NCBI RefSeq assembly: GCF_015694345.1
Contig: NZ_JADQDC010000001.1
Coordinates: 496,001-560,000 of the forward strand
Reading direction: 5' to 3'
DNA from: Novosphingobium jiangmenense
GTDB lineage: Bacteria; Pseudomonadota; Alphaproteobacteria; Sphingomonadales; Sphingomonadaceae
Length of the DNA: 64,000 nt
Part shown: piece by piece, positions 1-7,686 of the stretch
How positions within the stretch are numbered: the first letter of the stretch is position 1
Layout: every line of letters starts with the position of its first letter
Position numbers and translations under genes: made by a program
The notes under the pieces: model-generated
The model's input: the letters and a program-made list of their open reading frames with translations, nothing else
The model's database searches: none
Told to the model about the DNA's origin: nothing

Positions 1-632
1 CGCATCTTGCCGCGGGCCTGCGCACGCTTGCCGCGCTGACCGAACTGCGCCTTCAGGCCGCCATGGCTACCGCTGCGCTGGGCCGCCTCGGTGCCGGACA
101 ACTGGCCTTCGATGCCGGAGGCCGGGTCATGGCCGCAGACCCCCAGTCCGAACGCCTGCTCGCCTTTGCGCCGGCCCCTGACCCACGCGGCGGTCGCCGT
201 CTGCAAACCCTGCCCGCCGCCGCGCTCGCGCTGGAAAAGGCCTGCACCGCCATAGCCGAGGGCCGAAGCGAGAGCGCCGTCGTGCTGCTCGATCCGGCGC
301 GTGACCTGCACCTGCTCCTGCGCAAGTGCGACCTCGCCCTGCCCGAACCGCGCGCCATGCCTGCGGTGATCGGCACCCTGCGCCTCGACCTGCGCGAGGA
401 TGAGCGCGCCGGCACGCTGGTGCTGCGCGACGTCCACGGCCTGTCCGAACGCGAGGCCGCGCTCGCCGAAAAGCTCAGCCGGGGCGAAAGCATCATCGAG
501 GCCGGCCGCGCCCTGCGCCTGACCGACGAGACCGCGCGCAACTATTCCAAGCGGATCTATGCCAAGACCGGCACGCGCGGCCAGGGCGACCTCGTCCGCG
601 CGATCCTCAGCGGATTGACGCCGCTCGCCTGA
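1..632 (+). CDS. LuxR-type transcriptional regulator, C-terminal part
   Basis: The reading frame is open from base 3 to a TGA at 630-632, so the gene begins before the window and only about 209 C-terminal residues are seen. The last 65 residues form a LuxR/GerE-type helix-turn-helix: a GLSEREAALAEKLSRG start, a recognition-helix region around LRLTDETARNYSKRIYAKTG, and an end typical of the family. The part upstream of it matches no sensory domain I can name. The family binds DNA through this HTH and responds to an N-terminal input domain, which is mostly missing here. It lies 95 bp before the EthD-SnoaL gene on the same strand and could be its local regulator; that is inference. A similar C-terminal domain lies at the other edge of the window on the minus strand. 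Confidence 0.85.
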   Translation, partial: HLAAGLRTLAALTELRLQAAMATAALGRLGAGQLAFDAGGRVMAADPQSERLLAFAPAPDPRGGRRLQTLPAAALALEKACTAIAEGRSESAVVLLDPARDLHLLLRKCDLALPEPRAMPAVIGTLRLDLREDERAGTLVLRDVHGLSEREAALAEKLSRGESIIEAGRALRLTDETARNYSKRIYAKTGTRGQGDLVRAILSGLTPLA

Positions 633-727
633 TGCTCTGCGAAATTCGCACTTAAGGCCGTACAGTTTGCGTTTCGCGTATCCTCAGGCAATATCCGTTC
701 CGCATATAACGATAGACCGGAGCGGAC

Positions 728-1525
728 ATGATCAAGGCCATCGCACTCCTGCGGCGCAAGCCGGGCCTCACGCGCGAGGCGTTCATCGCCTATTACGAGA
801 CCCGCCACGCCCCGCTGATCCGCTCGCTCCTGCCGGAAATCGCCGACTATCGCCGCAACTACGTCGACCGCACCGGCGCCTTCGAAAGTACGGTCGCCCC
901 GATCGATTTCGACAGCGTCACCGAGATGCGCTTCGCCAGCCGCGCCGCCTATGACGCGTTCCTTGTCCGCGCCGCAGATCCGGAAGTCGCGCGCCTGATC
1001 GCCGAGGACGAGGAGAACGTCTTCGACCGCGCCGCCACCCGCATGTTCGTCGTCGACGAAACCCCCGCCGCGTCCACCGCCCCTGCGCTCGACGACCTGC
1101 TGGCGGAACGCGCCATCCGCGAAGGCCTCGCCCGCTTCGCCCGCGTGCTCGACAGCAAGGACTGGCCGGCGCTCGCCGATGTCTTCGCCGCCGACCTGAC
1201 CTTCGACTACGGCCTCGGCGAACAGGCCGGCCTCGATGCGCTGACCACCAACATGCGCCGCTTCCTCGACGTCTGCGGCCCGAGCCAGCACCTGATCGGC
1301 AGCATCACGATCACCGTCGACCCCGGCCAGGCGAGCGCCACCAGCCGCGCCTATGTCCAGGCCCGCCACCAGCGCGCGGGCGACAGCGGCGGCCCAGTGT
1401 TCGACAGCAACGGCGAATATGTCGACCGCTGGGAAAAGCGCCCGCAAGGCTGGCGCATCGTCCGCCGCGATGCGCTCTGGCAGACCCAGAGCGGCGAGGC
1501 GGCGATCATCTGGTCGGGCGCCTGA
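728..1525 (+). CDS. EthD-domain / SnoaL-like domain fusion protein
   Basis: A 265-residue protein with two recognisable halves. Residues 1-105 look like an EthD/dimeric alpha-beta barrel domain (MIKAIALLRRKPGLTREAF start, then a YYETRHAPL segment typical of EthD). Residues about 120-255 look like a SnoaL/NTF2-like cone fold, with the usual ending of a W-R-I-V strand. Neither fold defines a reaction: EthD proteins are accessory factors in ether and polyketide catabolism, and SnoaL-like proteins include isomerases, hydrolases, dehydratases and hydroxylases. GGAGCGG lies just upstream of the ATG. It is convergent with the SDR at 1538 and only 12 bp away, so it is probably a single transcript. 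The island carries separate EthD-like and SnoaL-like genes as well, so the fusion suggests the two folds act on the same intermediate. Confidence 0.75.
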   Translation: MIKAIALLRRKPGLTREAFIAYYETRHAPLIRSLLPEIADYRRNYVDRTGAFESTVAPIDFDSVTEMRFASRAAYDAFLVRAADPEVARLIAEDEENVFDRAATRMFVVDETPAASTAPALDDLLAERAIREGLARFARVLDSKDWPALADVFAADLTFDYGLGEQAGLDALTTNMRRFLDVCGPSQHLIGSITITVDPGQASATSRAYVQARHQRAGDSGGPVFDSNGEYVDRWEKRPQGWRIVRRDALWQTQSGEAAIIWSGA

Positions 1526-1537
1526 TCGGGAGGCTGA

Positions 1538-2215
1538 TCAGCCCCCGCGCGATACCGGAATCAGCGCACCACTGATGTTGCGCGCAGCAGGCGAGGCAAG
1601 GAACACGATCACCTTCGCCAGCGAGGCCGGCTGCACCCACTGCGAGAAGTCCGCATCGGGCATGTCGGCGCGGTTGACCGGCGTATCGATCACGCTCGGC
1701 AGCACCGCGTTTACGGTGCAATCCGTGCCCGCCAGTTCGGCGGCAAGGCTCTCGGTCAGCTTGTGCACGGCCTGCTTGGACGCGGCATAGGCACCCATGC
1801 CCGCCCCTGCGACCAGCGCCGAACCCGCACCGATGTTGACGATCGCCGCGCCAGCCGTCTCGCGCAGAACCGGCAGCGCCGCGCTGGTCATCGTCACGCA
1901 AGTCGTCGCGTTCATCGCGAACATGCGGGCAAAGGTGGCAGGCGCGGTGTCGCCCACCGTCTCCCAGGTGAAGCCACCCGCCACGTTGACCAGCACGTCC
2001 ACGCCGCCAAGTTCGGCCTTGACCCGCTCCACCGCCGCTGCCGCCTGCGCCGCATCGGTCAGGTCCACTCCGCCAAGGTCCAGCCCGCCGGGATTGGCGT
2101 CAGGGGCCGAAGGCGCAAAGTCGATCCGCGCCACCTTGTCGCCATTGTCGCGGAAGGCCTGCGCCACCGCACGGCCCAGCACGCCGAACCCGCCCGTCAC
2201 GATTACCGAACGCAT
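1538..2215 (-). CDS. SDR family NAD(P)-dependent oxidoreductase
   Basis: A 225-residue short-chain dehydrogenase, slightly shorter than the usual 245-260. The N-terminus has the glycine-rich cofactor motif TGGFGVLG, followed by an acidic residue in the R-I-D-F strand that suggests NAD(H) preference. The NVAGG motif stands in place of NNAG, and the active site is YAASK. The catalytic serine region reads NIGAGSA, so the serine is shifted by about two positions compared with neighbouring SDRs. The ATG at 2215 was chosen because the glycine motif follows directly. It is the last gene of the minus-strand operon that starts with the Rieske oxygenase at 6192, 16 bp behind the previous SDR. The likely role is oxidation or reduction of a ring hydroxyl or ketone; the substrate is not predictable. 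Confidence 0.85.
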   Translation of the reverse strand: MRSVIVTGGFGVLGRAVAQAFRDNGDKVARIDFAPSAPDANPGGLDLGGVDLTDAAQAAAAVERVKAELGGVDVLVNVAGGFTWETVGDTAPATFARMFAMNATTCVTMTSAALPVLRETAGAAIVNIGAGSALVAGAGMGAYAASKQAVHKLTESLAAELAGTDCTVNAVLPSVIDTPVNRADMPDADFSQWVQPASLAKVIVFLASPAARNISGALIPVSRGG

Positions 2216-2231
2216 CTGTCTTGAAACTCCT

Positions 2232-3008
2232 TCAGGGCCGCTGCGAATGGCGGATGCCGCCATCGACGACGATTTCCGCAGCGGTGATATAGCTCGCCTC
2301 GTTCGAAAGGAGGAAGCGGATAGCGGTCGCGATTTCCTCCGGCCTGCCGAAGCGGCCCTGGAAGATGCGCGGCCCGAACAGCTGCGCCATGCCGTCGCGC
2401 ATCTCGCCAAGGATCGGCGTGTCGATCATGCCCGGGCTCAGCGCGTTGATGCGCACGCCCTCAAGCGCCAGTTCGTCGGCCATGGAGCGCACCAGCGAAA
2501 TCACCGCGCCCTTGGCTGCAGTATAGATCGGGATCATCCCATTGCCGAACCAGGCGTTGATCGATGAGATCGCCACCACCGATCCGCCGGGATGCGCCTT
2601 GAGGTCCTCGCGGAAGGCCTGCACCAGTTCGATCACCGCGCGCACGTGCAGCGCCATCCCGGCATCGAAGTTCTCGGGCGTCACGCCATCGATGCCGGTC
2701 TGCACCGCCGTGCCTGCGCCATGGACGATGCCGCCGACGCTGCCCAATGCCGCGCGTGTTTCCGCTGCTGCCGGAGCCACGCCTTGCGGATTGCGCAAGT
2801 CCACGGCGAGGCCCAGCGCCTTCACCCCATGCCGCGCCGCAATGTCCGCCGCCGCTGCCTTGGCACCCTCGGCATTGATGTCCCACAGCGCCACCGCGCG
2901 GCCCACTTCGGCCAGCGCATGGGCAGCGGCAAGGCCGATGCCCGAAGCGCCGCCGGTAATCACCACGCCGGTTCCCGGCGCGCCCAGTCTCTCGTCACTC
3001 ACGCTCAT
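2232..3008 (-). CDS. SDR family oxidoreductase
   Basis: A 258-residue classical SDR. It shows the TGGASGIG cofactor motif, an Asp at the end of the second strand (LWDIN, NAD-type), HGAG in place of NNAG, the catalytic serine in AISS, and YTAAK with the expected 13-residue Ser-Tyr spacing. The C-terminus has the common IVVDGG motif. The ATG at 3008 overlaps the TGA of the CMD-family gene by four bases (ATGA), which indicates translational coupling. Alternative upstream starts would extend into that gene without a ribosome site. It probably acts as a secondary alcohol dehydrogenase or ketoreductase in the same pathway as the Rieske oxygenase at the head of the operon. Confidence 0.88.
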   Translation of the reverse strand: MSVSDERLGAPGTGVVITGGASGIGLAAAHALAEVGRAVALWDINAEGAKAAAADIAARHGVKALGLAVDLRNPQGVAPAAAETRAALGSVGGIVHGAGTAVQTGIDGVTPENFDAGMALHVRAVIELVQAFREDLKAHPGGSVVAISSINAWFGNGMIPIYTAAKGAVISLVRSMADELALEGVRINALSPGMIDTPILGEMRDGMAQLFGPRIFQGRFGRPEEIATAIRFLLSNEASYITAAEIVVDGGIRHSQRP

Positions 3009-3574
3009 GCTGCTTCCTTGCCAGTACTCAGTCCTGCCAGGCACACCGTATCGAATCCGAGCACATGCGCGACGCGACCCAGGCCGACCCACGCCGCCGT
3101 GCAATGTGCCAGATCGACGATCTCGCCATCAGCGAACGCGCCGTGCATCCGCGCCCAGAAGTCCTCGTCCGCCGCCAGCCCCTGCGGATCGGTGCCGAAG
3201 CGCTCGGCAAACTCGATGGCCAGCCGCTCACGGTCCGAGAACAGCGGTGCGGTGCGCCATTCCGTCACTGCGGCATAGAACGCCTCGTCCGGGCCGGGGC
3301 CATTCGCGGTCACCAGCTTCTGCCCCGGATCGCCGGCCACGCTGTAGAGCTGCGGCACGTCGCGTTCGGCGCGGAAATCGCGGCAGACCATGCAGCCGTT
3401 GATCTGCGCCGTGCGCATCCGCGCGCCCTCGAACTCGCGCAGCGACAGCCTGCTGGTGCGATAGACCGCCTCGGAAAAGGCCGCGCCTGCCGCCATGATC
3501 GGCACCGCATGGGTGCGCGCGGCATAGCCATAGGGATTGGCCTGCTCGCTCTCGGGAATCGCAATCCGCGCCAT
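3005..3574 (-). CDS. Carboxymuconolactone decarboxylase / AhpD-like family protein
   Basis: A 189-residue all-alpha protein of the CMD/AhpD fold. The key feature is the CxxC pair in INGCMVCRDF, as in AhpD-like peroxidase-type members. True gamma-carboxymuconolactone decarboxylases lack this pair, so a redox or alkylhydroperoxidase-like role is more likely than decarboxylation. The C-terminal helix region (VDLAHCTAAWVGLGRVAHVLG) matches the family's repeat helices. It sits between two SDR genes, with 36 bp to the upstream SDR stop and a four-base overlap with the downstream SDR. Its role in the pathway is unknown; it could protect against peroxide formed by oxygenases or act on a ring intermediate. 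Confidence 0.75.
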   Translation of the reverse strand: MARIAIPESEQANPYGYAARTHAVPIMAAGAAFSEAVYRTSRLSLREFEGARMRTAQINGCMVCRDFRAERDVPQLYSVAGDPGQKLVTANGPGPDEAFYAAVTEWRTAPLFSDRERLAIEFAERFGTDPQGLAADEDFWARMHGAFADGEIVDLAHCTAAWVGLGRVAHVLGFDTVCLAGLSTGKEAA

Positions 3575-3610
3575 CGCTCCGCTCCTCTGCCGCTTGTCGT
3601 TGTTGTCGCC

Positions 3611-4390
3611 TCACATACCCGGCGAGCCGGGGAAGCCATGGTAGTAGGTGCCCACCGTCATCCCGCCATCGACGACGATCTCCGCACCATGCAGATAGGA
3701 AGCATCGTCGCTGGCAAGGAACGCGCTGGCCGCCGCCACTTCCTCGGGCGCGCCGATGCGCTGCAGCGGCACTTCGCCATAGCTCTTGTCCAGTTCGCTG
3801 CGCGCGACGCCCGAATGGTTGGACATCACCGTGTCGACCCCGCCGGGATGGACCGAGTTCACCCGCACGCCCTTGTGGCCCAGTTCCATCGCCGCAACCT
3901 TCGTCAGCCCGCGCACGCCCCATTTGGACGAGGCATAGGCGACAAGGCTGTTCGCGCCCTTCATCCCGTCGACCGACGAGACGTTGACGATCGAACCCTG
4001 CCCCCGCGCGATCATCCCCGGCGCCACCGCCTTGATGCCCAGGAACTCGCCGACAAGGTTGACGCCCAGCACGCGCTCGTAATCGGCCTTGGTCGTCTCC
4101 AGCAGGCTCTTGAACATCAGGATGCCGGCATTGTTGACCAGCACGCCCACCGGGCCGAGGTCTGCCTCGACCGCCGCCACCACGCTCGCCCAGCTTTCCT
4201 CGCTGGTCACGTCGAGCTTGTAGTAGCGCGCCGCATCGCCCAGTTCCGCCGCCAGTGCCGCGCCTTCGGCCTCGAGCACGTCGGCGATGGCAACCTTGGC
4301 GCCTTCCGCCACAAAGCGCCGCGATGTCGCCGCGCCCATGCCGCGCGCACCGCCGGTGATGATGGCAACCTTGCCTTCAAGCTTTCCCAT
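3611..4390 (-). CDS. SDR family oxidoreductase (hydroxysteroid dehydrogenase-like)
   Basis: A 259-residue classical SDR with all standard motifs: TGGARGMG, an acidic residue after the second strand (IADVLE, NAD-type), NNAG, the catalytic serine in NVSSVDG, YASSK, and an IVVDGG end. By eye the composition resembles 3-alpha/20-beta-hydroxysteroid dehydrogenases, but many unrelated SDRs look alike, so the substrate is not fixed. It is preceded by a 221-bp gap that holds a repeat, so it may have its own promoter or be read through from the SnoaL and Rieske genes. CMD, SDR and SDR genes follow in the same operon. Confidence 0.88.
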   Translation of the reverse strand: MGKLEGKVAIITGGARGMGAATSRRFVAEGAKVAIADVLEAEGAALAAELGDAARYYKLDVTSEESWASVVAAVEADLGPVGVLVNNAGILMFKSLLETTKADYERVLGVNLVGEFLGIKAVAPGMIARGQGSIVNVSSVDGMKGANSLVAYASSKWGVRGLTKVAAMELGHKGVRVNSVHPGGVDTVMSNHSGVARSELDKSYGEVPLQRIGAPEEVAAASAFLASDDASYLHGAEIVVDGGMTVGTYYHGFPGSPGM

Positions 4391-4429
4391 GATCTCTCCC
4401 GTTTATCTCATCGTTGTGTTGCGCAAGGT

Positions 4430-4602
4430 GCCCACCCCGCTGCGACTAGGTTCGCTTCGCTCTCCAAGTCTCGCGGCCCTCCCGCCTGCGGGAGGGCAGA
4501 AACATCGCTCGCATCTCCCCTCCCCCTTCGACAAGCTCAGGACGAGCGGGAGGGGTTGCCCTCTTTACCCCCCTCCCGCAGGCGGGAGGGGTTGGGGGTG
4601 GG
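4430..4602. repeat. Composite inverted repeat element (GCCCACCCC ... GGGGTGGGC)
   Basis: The outer ends are GCCCACCCCGCTGCGACTA at 4430 and GGGGGTGGGC ending at 4602, with internal hairpins CCCTCCCGCCTGCGGGAGGG and CCTCCCGCAGGCGGGAGG plus a CTTCGACAAGCTCAGGA segment. Related elements with the same ends occur at 44760-44841 and 53672-53792, and a variant at 60850-60933. No transposase is present. It lies between two minus-strand genes and may act as a strong RNA stem in the transcript. Confidence 0.8.
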
Positions 4603-4611
4603 CATAAGCAC

Positions 4612-5085
4612 TCACGCCCCGATCTCCGGCACCACAATTTCCGGCACCGGCCCCATCGGCGGCACGTTGTGGGACCAGCCCATCTCCTCGTAGCGCTCGG
4701 CAATGCGCCAGCCGTCCGCCGTGCGCACCAGTCGGTCGCGGTACCAAAGGCCGATGAAGAACACCTGTTCCGTCCCGTCCTGCGCCTTGTGGGTCATCGG
4801 GTTGAACAGGATCGTCCGGCTGCGCGCCTCGTCGCCGTCAAGCTCCAGCTTGGTCGTGGCGACCATGTGCTGGAACGTGGGGAAGCGTTCGAGCGCGACC
4901 GGCAGCCAGGCCTTGATCTCGGCCAGCGTGCCTTTCGCGCCCCCGGTCTCGCTGTAGTCAATCCGCGCGTCGGGCGTGAACACCGTGTCGAGCGCGGCCC
5001 AGTCGCGCTCGTCGATGGCAAAGCTGTAGCGCGCGAACAGGTCCTGTATCTCGATCCTGTCCGATATCTCCTGCAGCGAAAGCAT
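4612..5085 (-). CDS. SnoaL-like (NTF2-fold) nuclear transport factor family protein
   Basis: A 157-residue single-domain protein of the SnoaL/NTF2-like superfamily, the usual length. The opening I-x-I-Q-D-L-F-A-R-Y-S-F-A-I-D-E-R-D-W pattern and the D-A-R-I-D-Y strand are typical of the SnoaL_4 group (as in scytalone dehydratase-like and ring-hydroxylating dioxygenase small-subunit-like proteins). This fold includes dehydratases, isomerases and epoxide hydrolases, so the reaction cannot be assigned. It starts 27 bp after the Rieske oxygenase stop. The pairing resembles oxygenase alpha/beta genes, but this Rieske family normally has no beta subunit, so it is more likely a separate enzyme acting on the product. 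Confidence 0.8.
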   Translation of the reverse strand: MLSLQEISDRIEIQDLFARYSFAIDERDWAALDTVFTPDARIDYSETGGAKGTLAEIKAWLPVALERFPTFQHMVATTKLELDGDEARSRTILFNPMTHKAQDGTEQVFFIGLWYRDRLVRTADGWRIAERYEEMGWSHNVPPMGPVPEIVVPEIGA

Positions 5086-5112
5086 CGACCGCCCTTCCCG
5101 TTTCAGGCCCGC

Positions 5113-6192
5113 TCAAGCGACCTTCTGGCCGGGGCGCTTGTCCAGCGTCACGTGCAAGCCGTTGACGCGGCCCTGGATTTCCAGGGCCTTGTCGCGCGGG
5201 TTGTAGAACTGGCGGTACCACAGGCGCACCTTGGCGTAAGGGCCGTCCTTGGGGATCGCCAGCGGGTTGATGCAGGCGCGCTTGTTCGCCCAGATCTCCA
5301 CGTCCTGCGCAAAGGCAAGGCGGCTGCCTTCCTGATAGGCCAGCGCCATTTCACGATCCTCGGCCGTCGTCTCGCGGCTGCCATCGTGGACCTTGACCAT
5401 CAGCGCATGCCACGAGCGCGTCACCCCGTCCTCGACCGGGGTATTGGCGATCATGATGAAGCTGTCGAACGTGCCCGCCATTTCCGACTGGAGGAAGCCC
5501 GGCCCTTCATACCAGGTATCCAGCACCAGCGCGTCCTCGGGGTTCGCGGTCAGCGTGCGGTGCCCGGCGCTGTAGTACTGGTGGAGGTGCGGCCCCATGA
5601 ACTCGTTGGCGAAATACTGCCAGTCGGTCGCGCCGTGGATCGGCACGAAGTGGCCGAAGTCGGCCATGTTGTCGACGATCTCGATGCCGTGGCTGTTGAG
5701 ATCGCCCATGTAGTCGATCTTCCACTCGATCCAGCCCGGCTCGCCATAGTGGCCGCCGAAGTTGGCCAGTTCGACATCAGGCTCCAGCCCTTCGGGATCG
5801 TGCCACATCCAGATGATCCCGGCGCGTTCGATCACCGGATAAGTGCCGAGCTTGGCCGCCTTGGGGATGAAGTCCGAATAGGGAATGTGGTTGCACGCAC
5901 CATCGGTGCCGAAGCGCCAGCCGTGGAACGGGCAGCGGATCGATTCGCCTTCGACATGCTCGCCATCGCGGACGATGTAGGAGGTGCTGTTCTTTGCCAG
6001 ATGCGCGCCCATGTGCGGGCAATAGGCATCGACGATATAGGGCTTGCCGCTCTCGCCGCGGTAGATCACCAGATCCTTGCCGAAATAGCGGATCGGCGCG
6101 GGCGTGCGCGTGGCATCGGCGGAAGTGCCGACCATGAACCAGCCGCGCGCGAAATCGAACTCACCCAGGCCATACTCTTTCGAGGTCGCCAT
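5113..6192 (-). CDS. Rieske non-heme iron oxygenase, KshA/PaO-like
   Basis: A 359-residue oxygenase component. The Rieske [2Fe-2S] ligands are C58 and H60 (CPH) and C87 and H90 (CPFH). The mononuclear iron site shows the full NxxDxxHxxxxH pattern in NMADFGHFVPIH. Overall length and layout match single-subunit oxygenases such as 3-ketosteroid 9-alpha-hydroxylase KshA and oxidative demethylases. Electrons must come from a reductase that is not beside it. The ATG at 6192 was chosen because AGGAG lies 8 bases upstream; ATG at 6198 is too close to it. It heads a minus-strand operon with a SnoaL-like gene, three SDRs and a CMD protein, and is divergent from an SDR at 6625. The reaction is probably hydroxylation or oxidative demethylation of an alicyclic ring; the substrate is inferred only. 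Confidence 0.85.
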   Translation of the reverse strand: MATSKEYGLGEFDFARGWFMVGTSADATRTPAPIRYFGKDLVIYRGESGKPYIVDAYCPHMGAHLAKNSTSYIVRDGEHVEGESIRCPFHGWRFGTDGACNHIPYSDFIPKAAKLGTYPVIERAGIIWMWHDPEGLEPDVELANFGGHYGEPGWIEWKIDYMGDLNSHGIEIVDNMADFGHFVPIHGATDWQYFANEFMGPHLHQYYSAGHRTLTANPEDALVLDTWYEGPGFLQSEMAGTFDSFIMIANTPVEDGVTRSWHALMVKVHDGSRETTAEDREMALAYQEGSRLAFAQDVEIWANKRACINPLAIPKDGPYAKVRLWYRQFYNPRDKALEIQGRVNGLHVTLDKRPGQKVA

Positions 6193-6624
6193 CTGCATCA
6201 CTCCTGTAACCACTGCGCCGTTCAGCTTTGGCCGCGAACCCCGGCCGCATCAGCGCATTTTAAGGTCTGAACACCGAATCATGGGCGATTTGCGAATTTC
6301 CTGCGCGCTCGCCCTGCCCCATTACGATGGCACGCCTTGGGCTTCAGGGCAAGCCGTGGCGTTCATGGCTCCTGCGTCGCGAATACACTCCCTCCTTACG
6401 CAAACATCGGATAAAGTCCGCGCTCTGTTCTTGAATTGCGCTTGCAATGATCCTTTGCGCTATGCGGCAGTCAGCGCCAGTGAGCTTGCGAATTCGTAGC
6501 CGAGCGCAGCCAATCCTGCGCGTTTGCAAATCCCGCGTCCCGACTGAAGGCGACAATCCCGACCTTGCCCTCGCCTTGCGGATTTTGTAAGTAACACTAA
6601 CAAAACAGGTAGAGGAGCCGCCCG
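6193..6624. promoter_or_regulatory. Divergent promoter region with TTGTAAGT-AAC-ACTAACAA near-palindrome
   Basis: A 432-bp gene-free stretch between the Rieske gene (minus) and the SDR (plus). I see no coding sequence in it. At 6585-6603 there is a 19-bp near-palindrome with 8-base arms, one mismatch and a 3-base spacer. It lies 22 bp before the SDR start, where a repressor would block transcription or initiation. A TTACGCAAACATCGG segment at 6406-6420 resembles segments upstream of 19746 and near 47582. GAGGAG lies a few bases before the ATG at 6625. The -35/-10 boxes are not clear enough to call. Confidence 0.5.
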
Positions 6625-7536
6625 ATGCAAGACTTCACCAACCAGATCGCCTTCATCACCGGCGGCGCCTCGGGCGCAGGCCTCGGCCAGGCGCAGGTCT
6701 TCGGCCGCGCGGGCGCGAAGATCGTCATCGCCGACATCCGCGCCGAAGCGGTGGAGCAGGCCCTTGCCACCCTGCGCGCCGAAGGCATCACCGCCCACGG
6801 CCTCGTGCTCGACATCATGGACCGCGCCGCCTACGCCCGCGCCGCCGACGAGGTCGAAGAGGTGTTCGGCGCCCCGCCGACGCTCCTGTTCAACACCGCC
6901 GGGGTCAACAGCTTCGGCCCGGTCGAGAACACCTCCTACGACGATTTCGACTGGATCATCGGCGTCAATCTCGGCGGCGTGATCAACGGCATGGTCACTT
7001 TCGTGCCCCGCATGATCGCCAGCGGCAAACCCGGCCACATCGTCACCACCTCGTCATTGGGCGGCCTGATGGGCAGCGCGCTCGCCGCGCCTTACTCGGC
7101 GGCCAAGGCGGCAGTGATCAACCTGATGGAAAGCTACCGCCAGGGCCTCGAGAAGCACCAGATCGGCGTCTCGGTGCTCTGCCCCGCCAACATCAAGTCC
7201 AACATCGCCGAAGCCAGCCGCCTGCGCCCCGCCCAGTTCGGCCAGAGCGGCTACGTCGAAAACGAGGACTCGATCGCCTCGCTCCACTCGATCCACCAGC
7301 ACGGCATGGACCCGGTCGAACTGGCCGAACACGTCAAGCGCGCCATCGAAGCGGGCCAACTTTACGTAATCCCCTACCCCGAAGCCAAGGACGGCCTGCG
7401 CGCCCACTTCGACCAGATCGTAGGTTCCGTCCTCCCCCTCGAAGCCGACCCCGAAGGCGCCCGCCTGCGCACCGAAGCCCTCCAGAACTGGGCCGCGGAC
7501 CGGGCCAAGGTGTTCATGGAGAAGCAGACGGGCTGA
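6625..7536 (+). CDS. SDR family oxidoreductase, long C-terminal form
   Basis: A 303-residue classical SDR, about 45 residues longer than most because of a C-terminal extension rich in acidic and Ala residues. Motifs seen are TGGASGAG, an Asp after the second strand (IADIR, NAD-type), NTAG in place of NNAG, the catalytic serine in TTSSLGG, and YSAAK. Long SDRs of this type occur in steroid and aromatic catabolic clusters. GAGGAG precedes the ATG. It is transcribed alone from the divergent region shared with the Rieske oxygenase, so it is probably co-controlled with that operon. A repeat element follows. Confidence 0.87.
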   Translation: MQDFTNQIAFITGGASGAGLGQAQVFGRAGAKIVIADIRAEAVEQALATLRAEGITAHGLVLDIMDRAAYARAADEVEEVFGAPPTLLFNTAGVNSFGPVENTSYDDFDWIIGVNLGGVINGMVTFVPRMIASGKPGHIVTTSSLGGLMGSALAAPYSAAKAAVINLMESYRQGLEKHQIGVSVLCPANIKSNIAEASRLRPAQFGQSGYVENEDSIASLHSIHQHGMDPVELAEHVKRAIEAGQLYVIPYPEAKDGLRAHFDQIVGSVLPLEADPEGARLRTEALQNWAADRAKVFMEKQTG

Positions 7537-7555
7537 TCACCTCAAATGAAACCTT

Positions 7556-7655
7556 CGTCATCCCCGCGCAGGCGGGGACCCAGTGCTTTCCAGGACGCCG
7601 TCGCAAGGCGACGACCTAATCGTTTGCTGGATTCCCGCCTGCGCGGAAATGACGG
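7556..7655. repeat. Inverted repeat (CGTCATCCCCGC ... GCGGAAATGACG)
   Basis: Ends CGTCATCCCCGCGCAGGCGGG and CCCGCCTGCGCGGAAATGACG are near-complementary, with an inner GTCGCAAGGCGAC hairpin. It lies between an SDR and a minus-strand regulator gene and can fold in RNA from either side; it may help end both convergent transcripts. No mobile-element gene is present. Confidence 0.75.
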
Positions 7656-7686
7656 GAAGACTTTATCAATCGGGCTACACTCCCCC

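Noticed and set aside
3005-3574. True gamma-carboxymuconolactone decarboxylase of the protocatechuate pathway
   Set aside because: The CxxC pair fits AhpD-like proteins, and no other protocatechuate genes are present.
3065-6270. Two long plus-strand open frames of 533-542 codons
   Set aside because: They lie opposite the SDR, CMD, SnoaL and Rieske genes and show no family motif.
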